A stretch of DNA of 21,970 nt. It comes from CAYXVF01 sp964468125 (GTDB taxonomy: Bacteria; Myxococcota; XYA12-FULL-58-9; CAYXVF01). Shown one piece after another: positions 13,958 to 21,878 of this stretch. Every line of letters starts with the position of its first letter. Position 1 is the first letter of the stretch. The notes below the pieces were generated by a model. It worked only from the letters and a program-made list of their open reading frames with translations. It searched no databases and had not been told where the DNA came from. The stretch spans positions 1 through 21,970 of the forward strand of contig CAYXVF010000099.1 in assembly GCA_964468125.1 (NCBI GenBank), written 5' to 3'. Both the position numbers and the translations under genes were made by a program.

Positions 13958-14368
13958 TCAGCCTACCGCCTTCGCGAGTGCTTCCCATGCGAGGGTCGCG
14001 CACCGCTTGCGCGTTGGGGCTTTGCGCAGGCCTTTGAAAGCGTCGAGAGCGGGGTTCGTGTCCTCTGGTCCGTTGCGATCAACGGTGGATTCGAGTGCGT
14101 CCCGCAGCTGCAGCGCCTCGGGCACCGTCTTGCCTTCGACGAGCGCGGCCATCTTCGCGGCCGAAGCCTTCGAAATGGCGCAGCCGCGGGCGGTGAAACG
14201 GGCCGCACGGATGATCCCGTCTTCGACCACGAAGGTCGCCCGGAGCCGGTCACCGCAGAGTGGATTCTTCGCTTCCCCTGCGCAGCCGCTATCGAGTTCG
14301 CCATGGTGCGAGTCGTCCTCCGCGAGGGCGAGCAGCTCCGGAGGGTAGAGATCGCCTGCGCCACTCAT
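13958..14368 (-). CDS. sufU: SufU-type iron-sulfur/zinc scaffold protein, 136 aa
   Basis: The protein carries the three conserved cysteines and the aspartate of the SufU/IscU family: NPLCGD (C38, D40), RGCAISKAS (C63) and KRCATLAWEAL (C123). The SufU-type insertion between the second and third cysteines is present (EGKTVPEALQLRDALESTVD). SufU accepts sulfur from SufS, through a zinc-dependent swap in Firmicutes. The ATG overlaps the sufS stop codon by 4 bp (ATGA), so the two are coupled. Full length is normal. No sufBCD genes are in the window. Confidence 0.93.
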   Translation of the reverse strand: MSGAGDLYPPELLALAEDDSHHGELDSGCAGEAKNPLCGDRLRATFVVEDGIIRAARFTARGCAISKASAAKMAALVEGKTVPEALQLRDALESTVDRNGPEDTNPALDAFKGLRKAPTRKRCATLAWEALAKAVG

Positions 14369-15582
14369 TTGAATGTCTCCTCGACGCGGGCGAGCCCCTG
14401 GACGAGCTGCTCGACATCTTCGAGCCCGTTGTATGCGGCGAAAGAAGCGCGCACCGTCGCGTCGATGTCGAAGTATTCCATGACCGGTTGGGTGCAATGG
14501 TGCCCGGTTCGTACCGCGACACCTTCATAGTCGAGGAGGGAGCCCACGTCGTGCGGGTGCACGTCACCGAACAGGAACGACACGGCCGCTCGCTGGGTCT
14601 CCGATGTGCCGATTCTGCGAATCTTTGGATGTGCATCGAGTTGCTCGATGAGCGCACGGAGCAGGGTCGTCTCGTGCAACGCGATCGTATCGAGACCGAC
14701 CTGTCGAACCCAACGCAGGGCCGCGCCGAGACCCACGACACCGACGATGTTCGGTGTTCCCGCCTCGAACTTGAAGGGAACGTCGTTGAACGTAGTCCCA
14801 TTAAAGGAGACACTGAGTATCATTTCGCCGCCGCCCTGCCAGGGCATCATCGCATCGAGGAGCGCTCTGCGCCCCCAGAGCACGCCCACGCCGCTCGGCC
14901 CGTAGACCTTGTGCCCGCTGAATGCGAAGAAGTCGGCGCCCAGGGTCCGCACGTCCACGGGCTGGTGGGGGACGGACTGCGCACCATCCACCAGGACCAC
15001 TGCACCGATCGCGTGGGCGGCGTCGGCGATGACCCGGACGGGGTTCTCGGTCCCGAGGGAATTGGACACGTGCGTGAGGGCGACGATTTTCGTGTGCGCA
15101 TTTACGAGCGCGCTCAGGTTGCTGAGATCTAGCTCGCCGCGATCGTTCATCGGGATGTGGCGCAGCTTTGCCTTGCGCTCGTGGCAAAGGAGCTGCCAGG
15201 GCACAAGATTGCTGTGGTGCTCCATTTCGGTGACGAGCACCTCGTCTCCTTCATCGACGTGCATGCGACCGTAGGCCTGCGCCACGAGATTGATCCCTTC
15301 CGTGGTGCCGCGGGTGAAAATCACCTCTTCGTCGCTCGGAGCGTTGATGAATTCGCGGACTACCTCGCGCACCGACTCGTAGGCATCTGTGGCTCGCTGG
15401 CTCAGGGTGTGCACGCCGCGATGAATGTTGGCGTAGGAGTGCTCGTACATCGACTCGATCGCGTCGAGCACGGCTCGCGGTTTCTGCGTGGTTGAGGCGT
15501 TGTCGAGGTACGCGAGACGGTGCCCGTGGATCTCCTCGCGGAGTACGGGGAACTCTTTTCGCAGTGCGTCTAACTCGTTCAT
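14365..15582 (-). CDS. sufS: Cysteine desulfurase SufS, 405 aa
   Basis: This is a class V aminotransferase-fold enzyme. YLDNASTTQKP lies at the N-terminus, TEMEHHSNLVPW (118-129) at the cofactor site, VDGAQSVPHQPVD (198-210) follows, and the PLP lysine is K225 in FSGHKVYGP. The active cysteine is C363 in RTGHHCTQP, the SufS-type short loop. It takes sulfur from cysteine as an enzyme persulfide and passes it to SufU. The ATG at 15582 has GAGGCG upstream; a GTG at 15633 is possible but would cover the spacer palindrome. It is divergent from xdhC with 52 bp between starts. Confidence 0.96.
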   Translation of the reverse strand: MNELDALRKEFPVLREEIHGHRLAYLDNASTTQKPRAVLDAIESMYEHSYANIHRGVHTLSQRATDAYESVREVVREFINAPSDEEVIFTRGTTEGINLVAQAYGRMHVDEGDEVLVTEMEHHSNLVPWQLLCHERKAKLRHIPMNDRGELDLSNLSALVNAHTKIVALTHVSNSLGTENPVRVIADAAHAIGAVVLVDGAQSVPHQPVDVRTLGADFFAFSGHKVYGPSGVGVLWGRRALLDAMMPWQGGGEMILSVSFNGTTFNDVPFKFEAGTPNIVGVVGLGAALRWVRQVGLDTIALHETTLLRALIEQLDAHPKIRRIGTSETQRAAVSFLFGDVHPHDVGSLLDYEGVAVRTGHHCTQPVMEYFDIDATVRASFAAYNGLEDVEQLVQGLARVEETFK

Positions 15583-15616
15583 AGCCGGTCGCCTCGCGCG
15601 CTGCCGCAATGTATAT

Positions 15617-15630
15617 TCTCCTACAGGAGA
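15617..15630. promoter_or_regulatory. Inverted repeat between sufS and xdhC, overlapping the xdhC ribosome site
   Basis: TCTCCT-AC-AGGAGA is a perfect 6-bp dyad with a 2-nt spacer. Its right arm is the Shine-Dalgarno sequence of the xdhC gene that starts at 15635, so pairing or a bound protein would block translation. It lies in a 52-bp divergent promoter region, where a repressor could act on both genes. Confidence 0.4.
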
Positions 15631-15634
15631 CACA

Positions 15635-15961
15635 ATGAGCGATCAAAGCGAACGAGATGTGTTGAGCGCCGCCGCCGAGTGGAAGGATTCTGGCCACCGG
15701 GTTGCGATCGCGACGGTGGTGAAGACCTGGGGTAGCTCTCCGCGCCAGCCGGGCAGTCAGCTGGCGGTGCGCGATGACACGCTGTTCCTCGGCAGCGTGT
15801 CCGGGGGGTGCGTGGAAGGAAAGGTTGTCGAGACCGCACTCGACGTCATGGAGAGCGGGACGCCGCAGCTCCTCGAGTTCGGCGTCTCGAACGAAGAGGC
15901 CTGGGAAGTGGGCCTCGCCTGTGGTGGGACCGTCCGCATCTACGTCGAAGCGCTCCAATGA
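15635..15961 (+). CDS. XdhC/CoxI family protein, N-terminal domain as a separate gene, 108 aa
   Basis: The ATG follows AGGAGA at good spacing. The fold signature is VVKTWGSSPRQPGSQLAVRD, then FLGSVSGGCVEGKVVETALD and VGLACGGTVRIYVEAL, the complete XdhC_CoxI domain. Its GGCVE and ACGG motifs include two conserved cysteines. XdhC proteins bind the molybdenum cofactor and help insert its sulfurated form into xanthine dehydrogenase or CO dehydrogenase. The stop overlaps the start of the Rossmann-domain partner by 4 bp. This two-gene form occurs in other bacteria. Confidence 0.9.
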   Translation: MSDQSERDVLSAAAEWKDSGHRVAIATVVKTWGSSPRQPGSQLAVRDDTLFLGSVSGGCVEGKVVETALDVMESGTPQLLEFGVSNEEAWEVGLACGGTVRIYVEALQ

Positions 15962-16629
15962 ACCGGGCACTCTTGAGCCAATTGCTCGCGGATCGCCGCG
16001 AGAAGAACCCGGTGGTGCTAGCGACCCGCATCAGCGATGGCGAACAACGGCTGCTCTACCCGAGTTTCGCGGACGACGACGAGTCGGACATCGTCCGCTC
16101 CGTGTTGCGTTCGGATACGTGTTTTACGAGCGAAGACGAGCCGCCGCTCTTCTATCAGCCGTTCAATCCGCCGCTGCGGATGGCGCTCGTGGGCGCGGTG
16201 CACATCGCTCAGCCGCTGTGCGTGATGGCGGCTCTTGCGGGATACGAGGTCACGGTGATCGATCCCCGCGAAGCCTTTGCCGCGCCCGATCGATTCCCCG
16301 GAGTGACTTTGAACACGGAGTGGCCAGACGAGGCTCTCGAAGCCCTGGCCCCGGACAGTCGAACCGCGGTTGTCACCCTGACTCACGACAGCAAGCTCGA
16401 CGACCCGGCGCTCGGGGTCGCTCTGAGGAGCGCCGCATTCTACGTGGGCTCGCTCGGGAGCCGGAAGACGCATGCCGCTCGCGTGCAGCGGCTTCAAAAG
16501 GCCGGCTTCGACGATGAAACGATCGCGCGGATCCACGCACCCGTGGGCTTGCCGATCGGCTCGCGCTCGCCGGCGGAGATCGCACTGTCGGTGATGGCCC
16601 AGATCACCGAGGTGCTGCGGAAGGGCTGA
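15958..16629 (+). CDS. XdhC Rossmann-domain protein, 223 aa
   Basis: The ATG sits in the ATGA overlap with the preceding gene. After an N-terminal segment typical of this half (MNRALLSQLLADRREKNPVV), the Rossmann part begins at about residue 73: MALVGAVHIAQPLCVMAALA, GYEVTVIDPREAFA, then YVGSLGSRKTHAARVQRL and IHAPVGLPIGSRSPAEIALS, the XdhC C-terminal signature. The dinucleotide loop is VGAVH, where most relatives have GAGH. It works with the preceding protein in molybdenum-cofactor sulfuration and insertion. The neighbouring sufS, divergent, may be a sulfur source, but this is speculative. Confidence 0.92.
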   Translation: MNRALLSQLLADRREKNPVVLATRISDGEQRLLYPSFADDDESDIVRSVLRSDTCFTSEDEPPLFYQPFNPPLRMALVGAVHIAQPLCVMAALAGYEVTVIDPREAFAAPDRFPGVTLNTEWPDEALEALAPDSRTAVVTLTHDSKLDDPALGVALRSAAFYVGSLGSRKTHAARVQRLQKAGFDDETIARIHAPVGLPIGSRSPAEIALSVMAQITEVLRKG

Positions 16630-17628
16630 CCTCGCTCGGGACCGAGTAGAGAATCTTCGCGGCCGCGGCGCTCATTGCGCGAAAATCGTGGCCTACCTGC
16701 GGTACGATTTTCATCCTCCACGCGAAGGACGCGTTCAGCTTCTCCGCCCGTTTGCGCCCCATTCGGAAGAAGGATTCGCCGCGCGTCCGGCGACCGAGCC
16801 CCTGTGCATCGACGCTCGGCGTATGCAGCATGATTCCACCCGCGTCGTCGCCGTCGTCTTTCTCCCCCAGAAGGACAATGAGTCGCTTCTTCAGCGATGC
16901 GCGGAGCGAAGTGAGGGTGCCCCCGTGCGCGCCCATTCCGGTGAAGCCGGTTTGCCGAAGGTCGGGGAGGGTGTACCAGCCCGCGTTCGATGCAACGATA
17001 CGGTCGGCTTTGGAGTCCGGTTGAAAGAGCGCAAAGCGTTGGAGAATTTGACCTCCCGCGGAATGCCCAAAGATGTCGTAGCTTTGTCGCTTGGAGCCTG
17101 TCGCTCGAACGAGGAGATCAAACATGCGGTCGAAGTCGCGGAAGAGATAGGTCGATCGATCGGCATTGTGCGAAAACTGAATGTCTTGGTCGCGCAATCG
17201 AATGACCTGGGTCGGCCCTACGCGCTGGACCGGAAGCTCCGCGGGCAGCCACACCTTCTTCGCGATACCGCCCATGTGATAGGCGGCAAAATTGTAGCTC
17301 GCTTCAGGATAGCCGAGCGCGGACCGAACGCTTCCGGCCGGTAGTAGTGCACTCGGAAGCGCGCGGGCTCGCGACCGACGCCGCCTGGCATCTCGAACAC
17401 GCCAGCGCCAGCCGGTAGTGTCTCCGGCGCAAGCCCCAGCATGCGTTCCTTCGCGGGCTCCAAGAGCATTCCACAGTCCGGGCACTCTCCCGGAGCATCG
17501 AAGGTTCTCCCGTCCATCGAGCACCCGCATTCCGGGCATTTGAAGCCGGCGCCGACGGTGGCCGACGGCCCAGCCCCGAAGAGCGCGGTCGACCCCAGGA
17601 CAAAGCTACGACGTGTGAGATGCAACAT
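16604..17628 (-). pseudogene. Tat-exported alpha/beta hydrolase with N-terminal metal-binding ribbon, internally deleted
   Basis: The N-terminus from ATG 17628 has a Tat signal (LTRRSFVLGSTALFGAG) and a heavy-metal-binding-type ribbon: CPECGC at 31-36 and GECPDCGMLLEPAKE at 47-61. It then starts a hydrolase domain (ARFRVHYYRPEAFGPRSA). At about 17310-17320 the sense shifts frame and resumes at GYPEASYNFAAYHMGGIAKK, with DIFGHSAGGQILQRFALFQP (nucleophile serine), AGWYTLPDL and VGHDFRAM (catalytic His). About 40-50 residues normally between these points, including the HG oxyanion strand, are missing together with a frame change. It resembles PHB-depolymerase/esterase-like proteins. The stop overlaps the end of xdhC by 26 bp. 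It is either decayed or misassembled. Confidence 0.7.
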
Positions 17629-17697
17629 GTGCAGACTCTAGACCAACGCTGAGGAAAACAGGGGACGAATGCCGGACGCATCGAGCCACACCCGAGA

Positions 17698-19083
17698 CTA
17701 TCTCTTGCGCTTCACGACGCCGATCGCGGCCGCGATCTTTAGGGCGCTCTCGAGCGAGAAGGGCATCGGCAAGACTCCACCGTGGAGGTGTCGGGGGCCA
17801 CTCGGTTTCTCTCCGAGAATGTCTTCGATGTAGAGCAGCGTGGAGAGCGTCCGGGTAACCTCTGGCATGAAGGACTCCACCTCGAAGGCCGGAGCACCCC
17901 GAAACGCGGCCTGAAAGACCGGGTGATTCATCGAGGCGGTCTCGGTCACCGGGGCAACGTTGGCCGAAATGGGTAAGTCCGGATTGTCCGCGCCGATCGC
18001 TTCCATGGTAATGGTCTTCTCGAGCCACTGAGCGGCTTGATAGCTCACCCCTTGGAGCGGAACGATCGAGTCGCACACGCGCGGCAAATCGGGCCGCGCG
18101 CGCGAACGGGTTAGCACGCCCGTCTTTGCCAAGGCGCTCTTCCAGGCCCGTACGTTCGACATTCGCTCCGCGACCAAAGTCGCGTCGTCCTCGTCGAGGA
18201 GAATCGGTGTCGTGGGAGAGATGAAGAGACCCACCGATTGGACGAGCTCTCGGGGCAACGCACGGAGGGCCGCGTTCATGGCGGCACCGAGGCGCCACTC
18301 TCGTCCTTGCCCGGGGCCGTAGGCGAAGAGACCGACGTGTGCTGGCCCCTCCTTGGCAAACTCGGCGAAAGTGCTCGCCACCTGGTCGGGACGCAGAAGC
18401 AGGTCGCTCCGTCCGTTCGCGTGGTAGAGTTCGCCGCCGAGGTCGCGGAGGTCGCCGCCTGGGGGAACGACGTCGGTCCAGAGCACGGTTGCACCGGCCT
18501 CGAGCAGGGCGCGCGTGGGCGCGATCTCCGCACCGGCGCCGAAAAGGGCGAAACGCTCACCGGCGATTCGCAGGGCGCCGTCGTCATCGAGCCGAGCTAG
18601 GGCCCGACGCAGTGCCTCAGCCGTCGCCCGGTTCGTCCGGTGACGCGCTTCGAGATCGTCGACGACGTCATGGATGTTTTTGCCTAGCCACTGTTTGTCT
18701 CGGTAACGAAAGCTAGGAGTCCAGCCCGGGGCGCGGGAGGAGTGCAGGTGCTCCACCGGCAGCGGTTCAGTCGCGAGGCCGAGCTCCGTGAGCGGGCGCT
18801 CGCTACCGTCCTCAGCACGGAGCACGCAGCGCTCAGCCACACGCCGTTGCAGGTGCCGGGCGATCTCCTTGCGTTTGGGTGAGGCGCAACGGCGCTGTTC
18901 GATCTCCAGGAGAAGCGCGGAGTAGCTGCTCTTGAAGTCCTTCGACGAGCGGGGGAGCTTCATCGGCTCGAAGGCAGCGGGGAAGCGTTCAGCCACATCG
19001 CGCAGGAGTGCGAGCATGAACGACGAAGCGCTCTCGTCGTCTGGAAGATTGACCCCTGGTTGGGGCGTAGATGCGTCACCCAT
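17698..19083 (-). CDS. Uncharacterised Rossmann-type protein, 461 aa
   Basis: The frame is long, with coding-like composition and a clear ATG at 19083. A helical, charged N-terminal third (about 1-165) precedes a probable nucleotide-binding unit RFALFGAGAEIAPTRALLEA (178-197) followed by GATVLWTDVVPPGG, which looks like a Rossmann strand-loop-helix with an acidic strand end. Later segments (AHVGLFAYGPGQGREWRLGA, SVGLFISPTTPILLDE, HGGVLPMPFSLESALKIAAA) are non-repetitive. No signal or membrane span is evident. I do not recognise the family; a dehydrogenase or reductase-like role is possible. It begins 48 bp after the CoxG stop codon on the same strand, so it may be cotranscribed with that gene. 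Confidence 0.85.
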   Translation of the reverse strand: MGDASTPQPGVNLPDDESASSFMLALLRDVAERFPAAFEPMKLPRSSKDFKSSYSALLLEIEQRRCASPKRKEIARHLQRRVAERCVLRAEDGSERPLTELGLATEPLPVEHLHSSRAPGWTPSFRYRDKQWLGKNIHDVVDDLEARHRTNRATAEALRRALARLDDDGALRIAGERFALFGAGAEIAPTRALLEAGATVLWTDVVPPGGDLRDLGGELYHANGRSDLLLRPDQVASTFAEFAKEGPAHVGLFAYGPGQGREWRLGAAMNAALRALPRELVQSVGLFISPTTPILLDEDDATLVAERMSNVRAWKSALAKTGVLTRSRARPDLPRVCDSIVPLQGVSYQAAQWLEKTITMEAIGADNPDLPISANVAPVTETASMNHPVFQAAFRGAPAFEVESFMPEVTRTLSTLLYIEDILGEKPSGPRHLHGGVLPMPFSLESALKIAAAIGVVKRKR

Positions 19084-19131
19084 GGCCGGCGGTGTCTAGC
19101 ATGCACCGCCGATGGGGTCACTGTGGCGTTG

Positions 19132-19734
19132 TCAAGTGACCAGCGAGTATACGAGCCAAGCGAGCCCCACCGCCGCGATCACGATGAGCCCATAGCGCAC
19201 GGGGGCTGGGACGAGCTCCTTGGTGACTTCGCTTGCCACTTTGCGAGCCATCTGCGCGTCACTGATCCGTTCGGGGACCGCCTCGCTGTTCCCCGCAGCG
19301 CGCTGCTTCATCGTTTCGTTGAGGCCTTCGAGGCTTTGCTTGATGATCGCCTTGGCAGACGCATCGAGCAGTCGTTGACCGACACTCGCGATTCGACCGC
19401 CGACTTTCGCGTCGGAGTCGTAGACCATCTTCGTGCCGTTCTCTTCCTCGTGGAGCTCGACGTTGGCGTTGGCTTTGACGAAGCCGGGTGCGCCCTTCCC
19501 GTCGACGTTCATGGTGTACCCGTTCGGAGCATCGAGGTCCTCGAGTTTGACTTTGCCCATGAACTTGCCCTGCACCGGGCCGATCTTGATGTTCATCTGC
19601 CCCTCATAGACCCCGTCCACGAGCTCGAGCTTATCGCACCCCGGCAGGGTAGCGGCCAGGACCTCTGGATCGAGAAGAGCTTCCCAAACGACATCACGAG
19701 GTGCCTCGAACGTATACTCACCGGCTAGCTTCAC
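19132..19734 (-). CDS. coxG: CoxG-type SRPBCC protein with C-terminal membrane anchor, 200 aa
   Basis: The start is GTG 19734, preceded by GGGAGAGCGAGA. The START-like domain opens with MKLAGEYTFEAPRDVVWEAL, then LLDPEVLAATLPGCDKLELV, including the LPGC motif of CO dehydrogenase subunit G. It continues YEGQMNIKIGPVQGKFMGKV to GQRLLDASAKAIIKQ. A linker leads to a single C-terminal membrane span (YGLIVIAAVGLAWLVYSLVT). CoxG recruits CO dehydrogenase or related enzymes to the membrane and may bind quinone. It agrees with the XdhC and MocA genes nearby. In-frame sequence upstream to 20259 lacks a plausible start and runs into the DUF1244 gene. Confidence 0.93.
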   Translation of the reverse strand: MKLAGEYTFEAPRDVVWEALLDPEVLAATLPGCDKLELVDGVYEGQMNIKIGPVQGKFMGKVKLEDLDAPNGYTMNVDGKGAPGFVKANANVELHEEENGTKMVYDSDAKVGGRIASVGQRLLDASAKAIIKQSLEGLNETMKQRAAGNSEAVPERISDAQMARKVASEVTKELVPAPVRYGLIVIAAVGLAWLVYSLVT

Positions 19735-19889
19735 TCTCGCTCTCCCACTGCAGCCCGACTCAGCGCGTCGATCTCTGCGAAAAACAATCTTCCGTGCTAA
19801 TGCACAATCATAGGGCCGCATCTCGACCGACGAAAGGTTTGAATGAGACGCTTTGAATCTGCTTACTCTTGGATGAAGGGAGATGAGTA

Positions 19890-20195
19890 ATGAATGACCA
19901 ACAACGCCTCGAGATCGAAGCCGCTGCCTTTCGCCGCCTACGCGACCATCTGCGCGAGCGCACCGATGTGCAAAACATCGACCTGATGAACCTCGCCGGA
20001 TTCTGCCGAAACTGTTTGTCGCGCTGGTATGCAGAGGCGGCATCGGAGCGTGGAATCGAGCTCGACAAGACCGAGTCGCGCGAAATCGTCTACGGCATGC
20101 CCTTCGACCAGTGGAAGGCGAAGTATCAGACGGAAGCCAGCTCCGAGCAGAAGGCGGCGTCCGAAAAGGCGCACGAAGCTCCCGAAGGGCGCTGA
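19890..20195 (+). CDS. DUF1244 family protein, 101 aa
   Basis: The ATG follows AAGGGAGATGAGTA. The conserved core RTDVQNIDLMNLAGFCRNCL, then SRWYAEAASERGIELDKTES and REIVYGMPFDQWKAKYQ is a full-length match to the DUF1244 family. The FCRNCL segment carries a CX2C pair, and the family is cytoplasmic with a helical fold and no established role. The protein ends in a charged tail (ASSEQKAASEKAHEAPEGR). The GTG of the MoeA-like/MocA gene begins just 1 bp after the stop codon, so they are cotranscribed and possibly linked to molybdoenzyme maturation. Confidence 0.95.
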   Translation: MNDQQRLEIEAAAFRRLRDHLRERTDVQNIDLMNLAGFCRNCLSRWYAEAASERGIELDKTESREIVYGMPFDQWKAKYQTEASSEQKAASEKAHEAPEGR

Positions 20196-20196
20196 C

Positions 20197-21822
20197 GTGC
20201 GATTCGGCCGCGTCCCGGTCAGCGCGACGCTCGAGGGCGCGATCCTCGCTCATACCCATCGGCTACCAAACGGCGGCGCGATCAAGAAAGGGCGACGGCT
20301 CGCCTCGGCGGATGTGATGCGCCTCGAAACGGCCGGGGTTCGGGACGTGACTGTCGCGGTCCTCGAGTCAGACGATGTGCATGAAGACGAGGCTGCAGCT
20401 CGAGTCGCGCGCCTTCTCGCCGACGCTACGCTCTTGACCACGGAGGCGCATACCGGCCGGGTAAACTTGCTCGCGACCACCCCGGGCCTCGTTGAGATTG
20501 ACCGTACGGTGATCGATGCGATCAATGCGGTCAGCGAAGAGGTCACAGTTGCGACCGTCGAGCCCTACACAGTGGCGCCAGCGAAAGTGATGGTCGCCAC
20601 GATTAAGGTGATCCCTTTTGCGGTGAACGAAGCGGTGCTCGTGGCGATAGAACGTGCGGTTGCACACCGACGCGGAGCGATCCGAATCCGTCCGTTCAGG
20701 AACCGGCCCGTGGGGCTGATTCTTTCCCAACTTCCCGGGATGAGTACCGCTTTGCTCCGGAAAGCGAGCGAGGTGCAGCGCGCTCGGGTCACCGCTCTCG
20801 GCAGCACGATCGCGCGCGAGCTCCGCTGCGACCACGATGCGCAGTCAGTGGCCCATGCGATTCAATCCCTGAGCGAAGAGGGCTGCGATCCCATTCTCAT
20901 CCTCGGAGCGTCCGCCATCGTCGACCGGCGGGATGTGATCCCCGAAGCGCTCGAGCGCTCCGGCGGCGAGGTCGTGCATCTCGGCATGCCTGTCGACCCA
21001 GGAAACCTGCTGATGTACGGCCACTACGATGATGCGGTCGTGTTGGGGCTTCCCGGGTGTGCCCGCTCGCTCAACCCGAGTGGCTTCGATTTCGTCTTGC
21101 AGCGTGTGCTCGCGGATCTCCCGGTTGAATCGTCGGTGATTCAGAGCCTCGGCGTTGGAGGCCTATTGAAAGAGATTGCCGGTCGGCCCCAACCTCGTTC
21201 GATGAAGAAGAAAAAGGACGTGGCGCCGCGGGTCGCGGGGGTGATCCTCGCGGCGGGCATGTCTCGACGCATGGGCAAAGACAACAAGTTGCTCTTCGAA
21301 GTCGAGGGAGTCCCCCTCGTTCGACGGGTGGCCCAAGCCTTCGTTCGCTCGAAGGTCGAACCCGTCCTCGTCGTCGTGGGGCACGAATCGGAGAAGATCC
21401 GGGATGCGCTGTCCGACCTCAACGTGCGGTGCATCGAAAACCCCGACTACGCCGACGGCATGAGTACCTCGCTGCGCGTCGGAATCAGCCATCTCCAGGA
21501 CGTGGACGCTGCGGTGGTGGGTCTCGCGGACATGCCCTGGATCAGAGAGAACCACGTCGACGCTTTGCTGGACGCCTACGATCCAGGAGGCGAATCGACG
21601 ATCTGCGTCCCGATGTACGGTCGCAAGCGCGGCAACCCGGTGCTCTGGGCCGCCAGTCATTTTCCCCAGCTCCAAGCCTTGGAAGGTGACGTGGGAGGGA
21701 AGGTGCTCCTCGAGCGATTCCCCGCGTCGATTTGCTACGTCGCAGTGTCGGATCCCGGTGTGAATGTCGACGTCGACACACCAGAAGCGCTCGCGAGTCT
21801 CGCGCAGGTTCAAGAGGACTAG
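20197..21822 (+). CDS. mocA: Fused MoeA-like molybdopterin-binding and MocA cytidylyltransferase protein, 541 aa
   Basis: The GTG at 20197 is 1 bp after the DUF1244 stop codon, with GAAGGG upstream. The N-terminal part (FGRVPVSATLEGAILAHTHR to about residue 340) resembles the molybdopterin-binding proteins related to MoeA and MogA, with PVGLILSQLPGM and the later DDAVVLGLPGCARS. A lysine-rich linker (MKKKKDVAPR) leads to a nucleotidyltransferase: VILAAGMSRRMGKDNKLLFE starting at residue 349 and GLADMPW with D445. MocA adds CMP to the molybdenum cofactor for CO dehydrogenase/xanthine dehydrogenase-type enzymes. The fusion is known in rhizobia and others, usually beside split XdhC. Length is normal. 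No structural enzyme genes are visible. Confidence 0.95.
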   Translation: MRFGRVPVSATLEGAILAHTHRLPNGGAIKKGRRLASADVMRLETAGVRDVTVAVLESDDVHEDEAAARVARLLADATLLTTEAHTGRVNLLATTPGLVEIDRTVIDAINAVSEEVTVATVEPYTVAPAKVMVATIKVIPFAVNEAVLVAIERAVAHRRGAIRIRPFRNRPVGLILSQLPGMSTALLRKASEVQRARVTALGSTIARELRCDHDAQSVAHAIQSLSEEGCDPILILGASAIVDRRDVIPEALERSGGEVVHLGMPVDPGNLLMYGHYDDAVVLGLPGCARSLNPSGFDFVLQRVLADLPVESSVIQSLGVGGLLKEIAGRPQPRSMKKKKDVAPRVAGVILAAGMSRRMGKDNKLLFEVEGVPLVRRVAQAFVRSKVEPVLVVVGHESEKIRDALSDLNVRCIENPDYADGMSTSLRVGISHLQDVDAAVVGLADMPWIRENHVDALLDAYDPGGESTICVPMYGRKRGNPVLWAASHFPQLQALEGDVGGKVLLERFPASICYVAVSDPGVNVDVDTPEALASLAQVQED

Positions 21823-21842
21823 TCAGAATGGAGCGACCGACT

Positions 21843-21878
21843 CCGTTTCGCAGATCCGTGGATTAGACTGCGAAGCGG
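21843..21878. terminator. Stem-loop downstream of the MoeA-like/MocA gene
   Basis: CCGTTTCGCAG (21843-21853) pairs with CTGCGAAGCGG (21868-21878) over 11 bp with one T-G wobble. ATCC/GGAT inside the loop can extend the stem after a small bulge. It starts 20 bp after the stop codon. There is no T run, so it may work as a bidirectional or Rho-assisted terminator. Beyond it (to 21970) I see no gene that can be supported. Confidence 0.5.

Noticed and set aside
15182..15197. Sigma-54-like TGGCAAAGGAGCTGCC on the plus strand
   Set aside because: Inside sufS coding sequence, imperfect -24 half, and xdhC has its own close leader.
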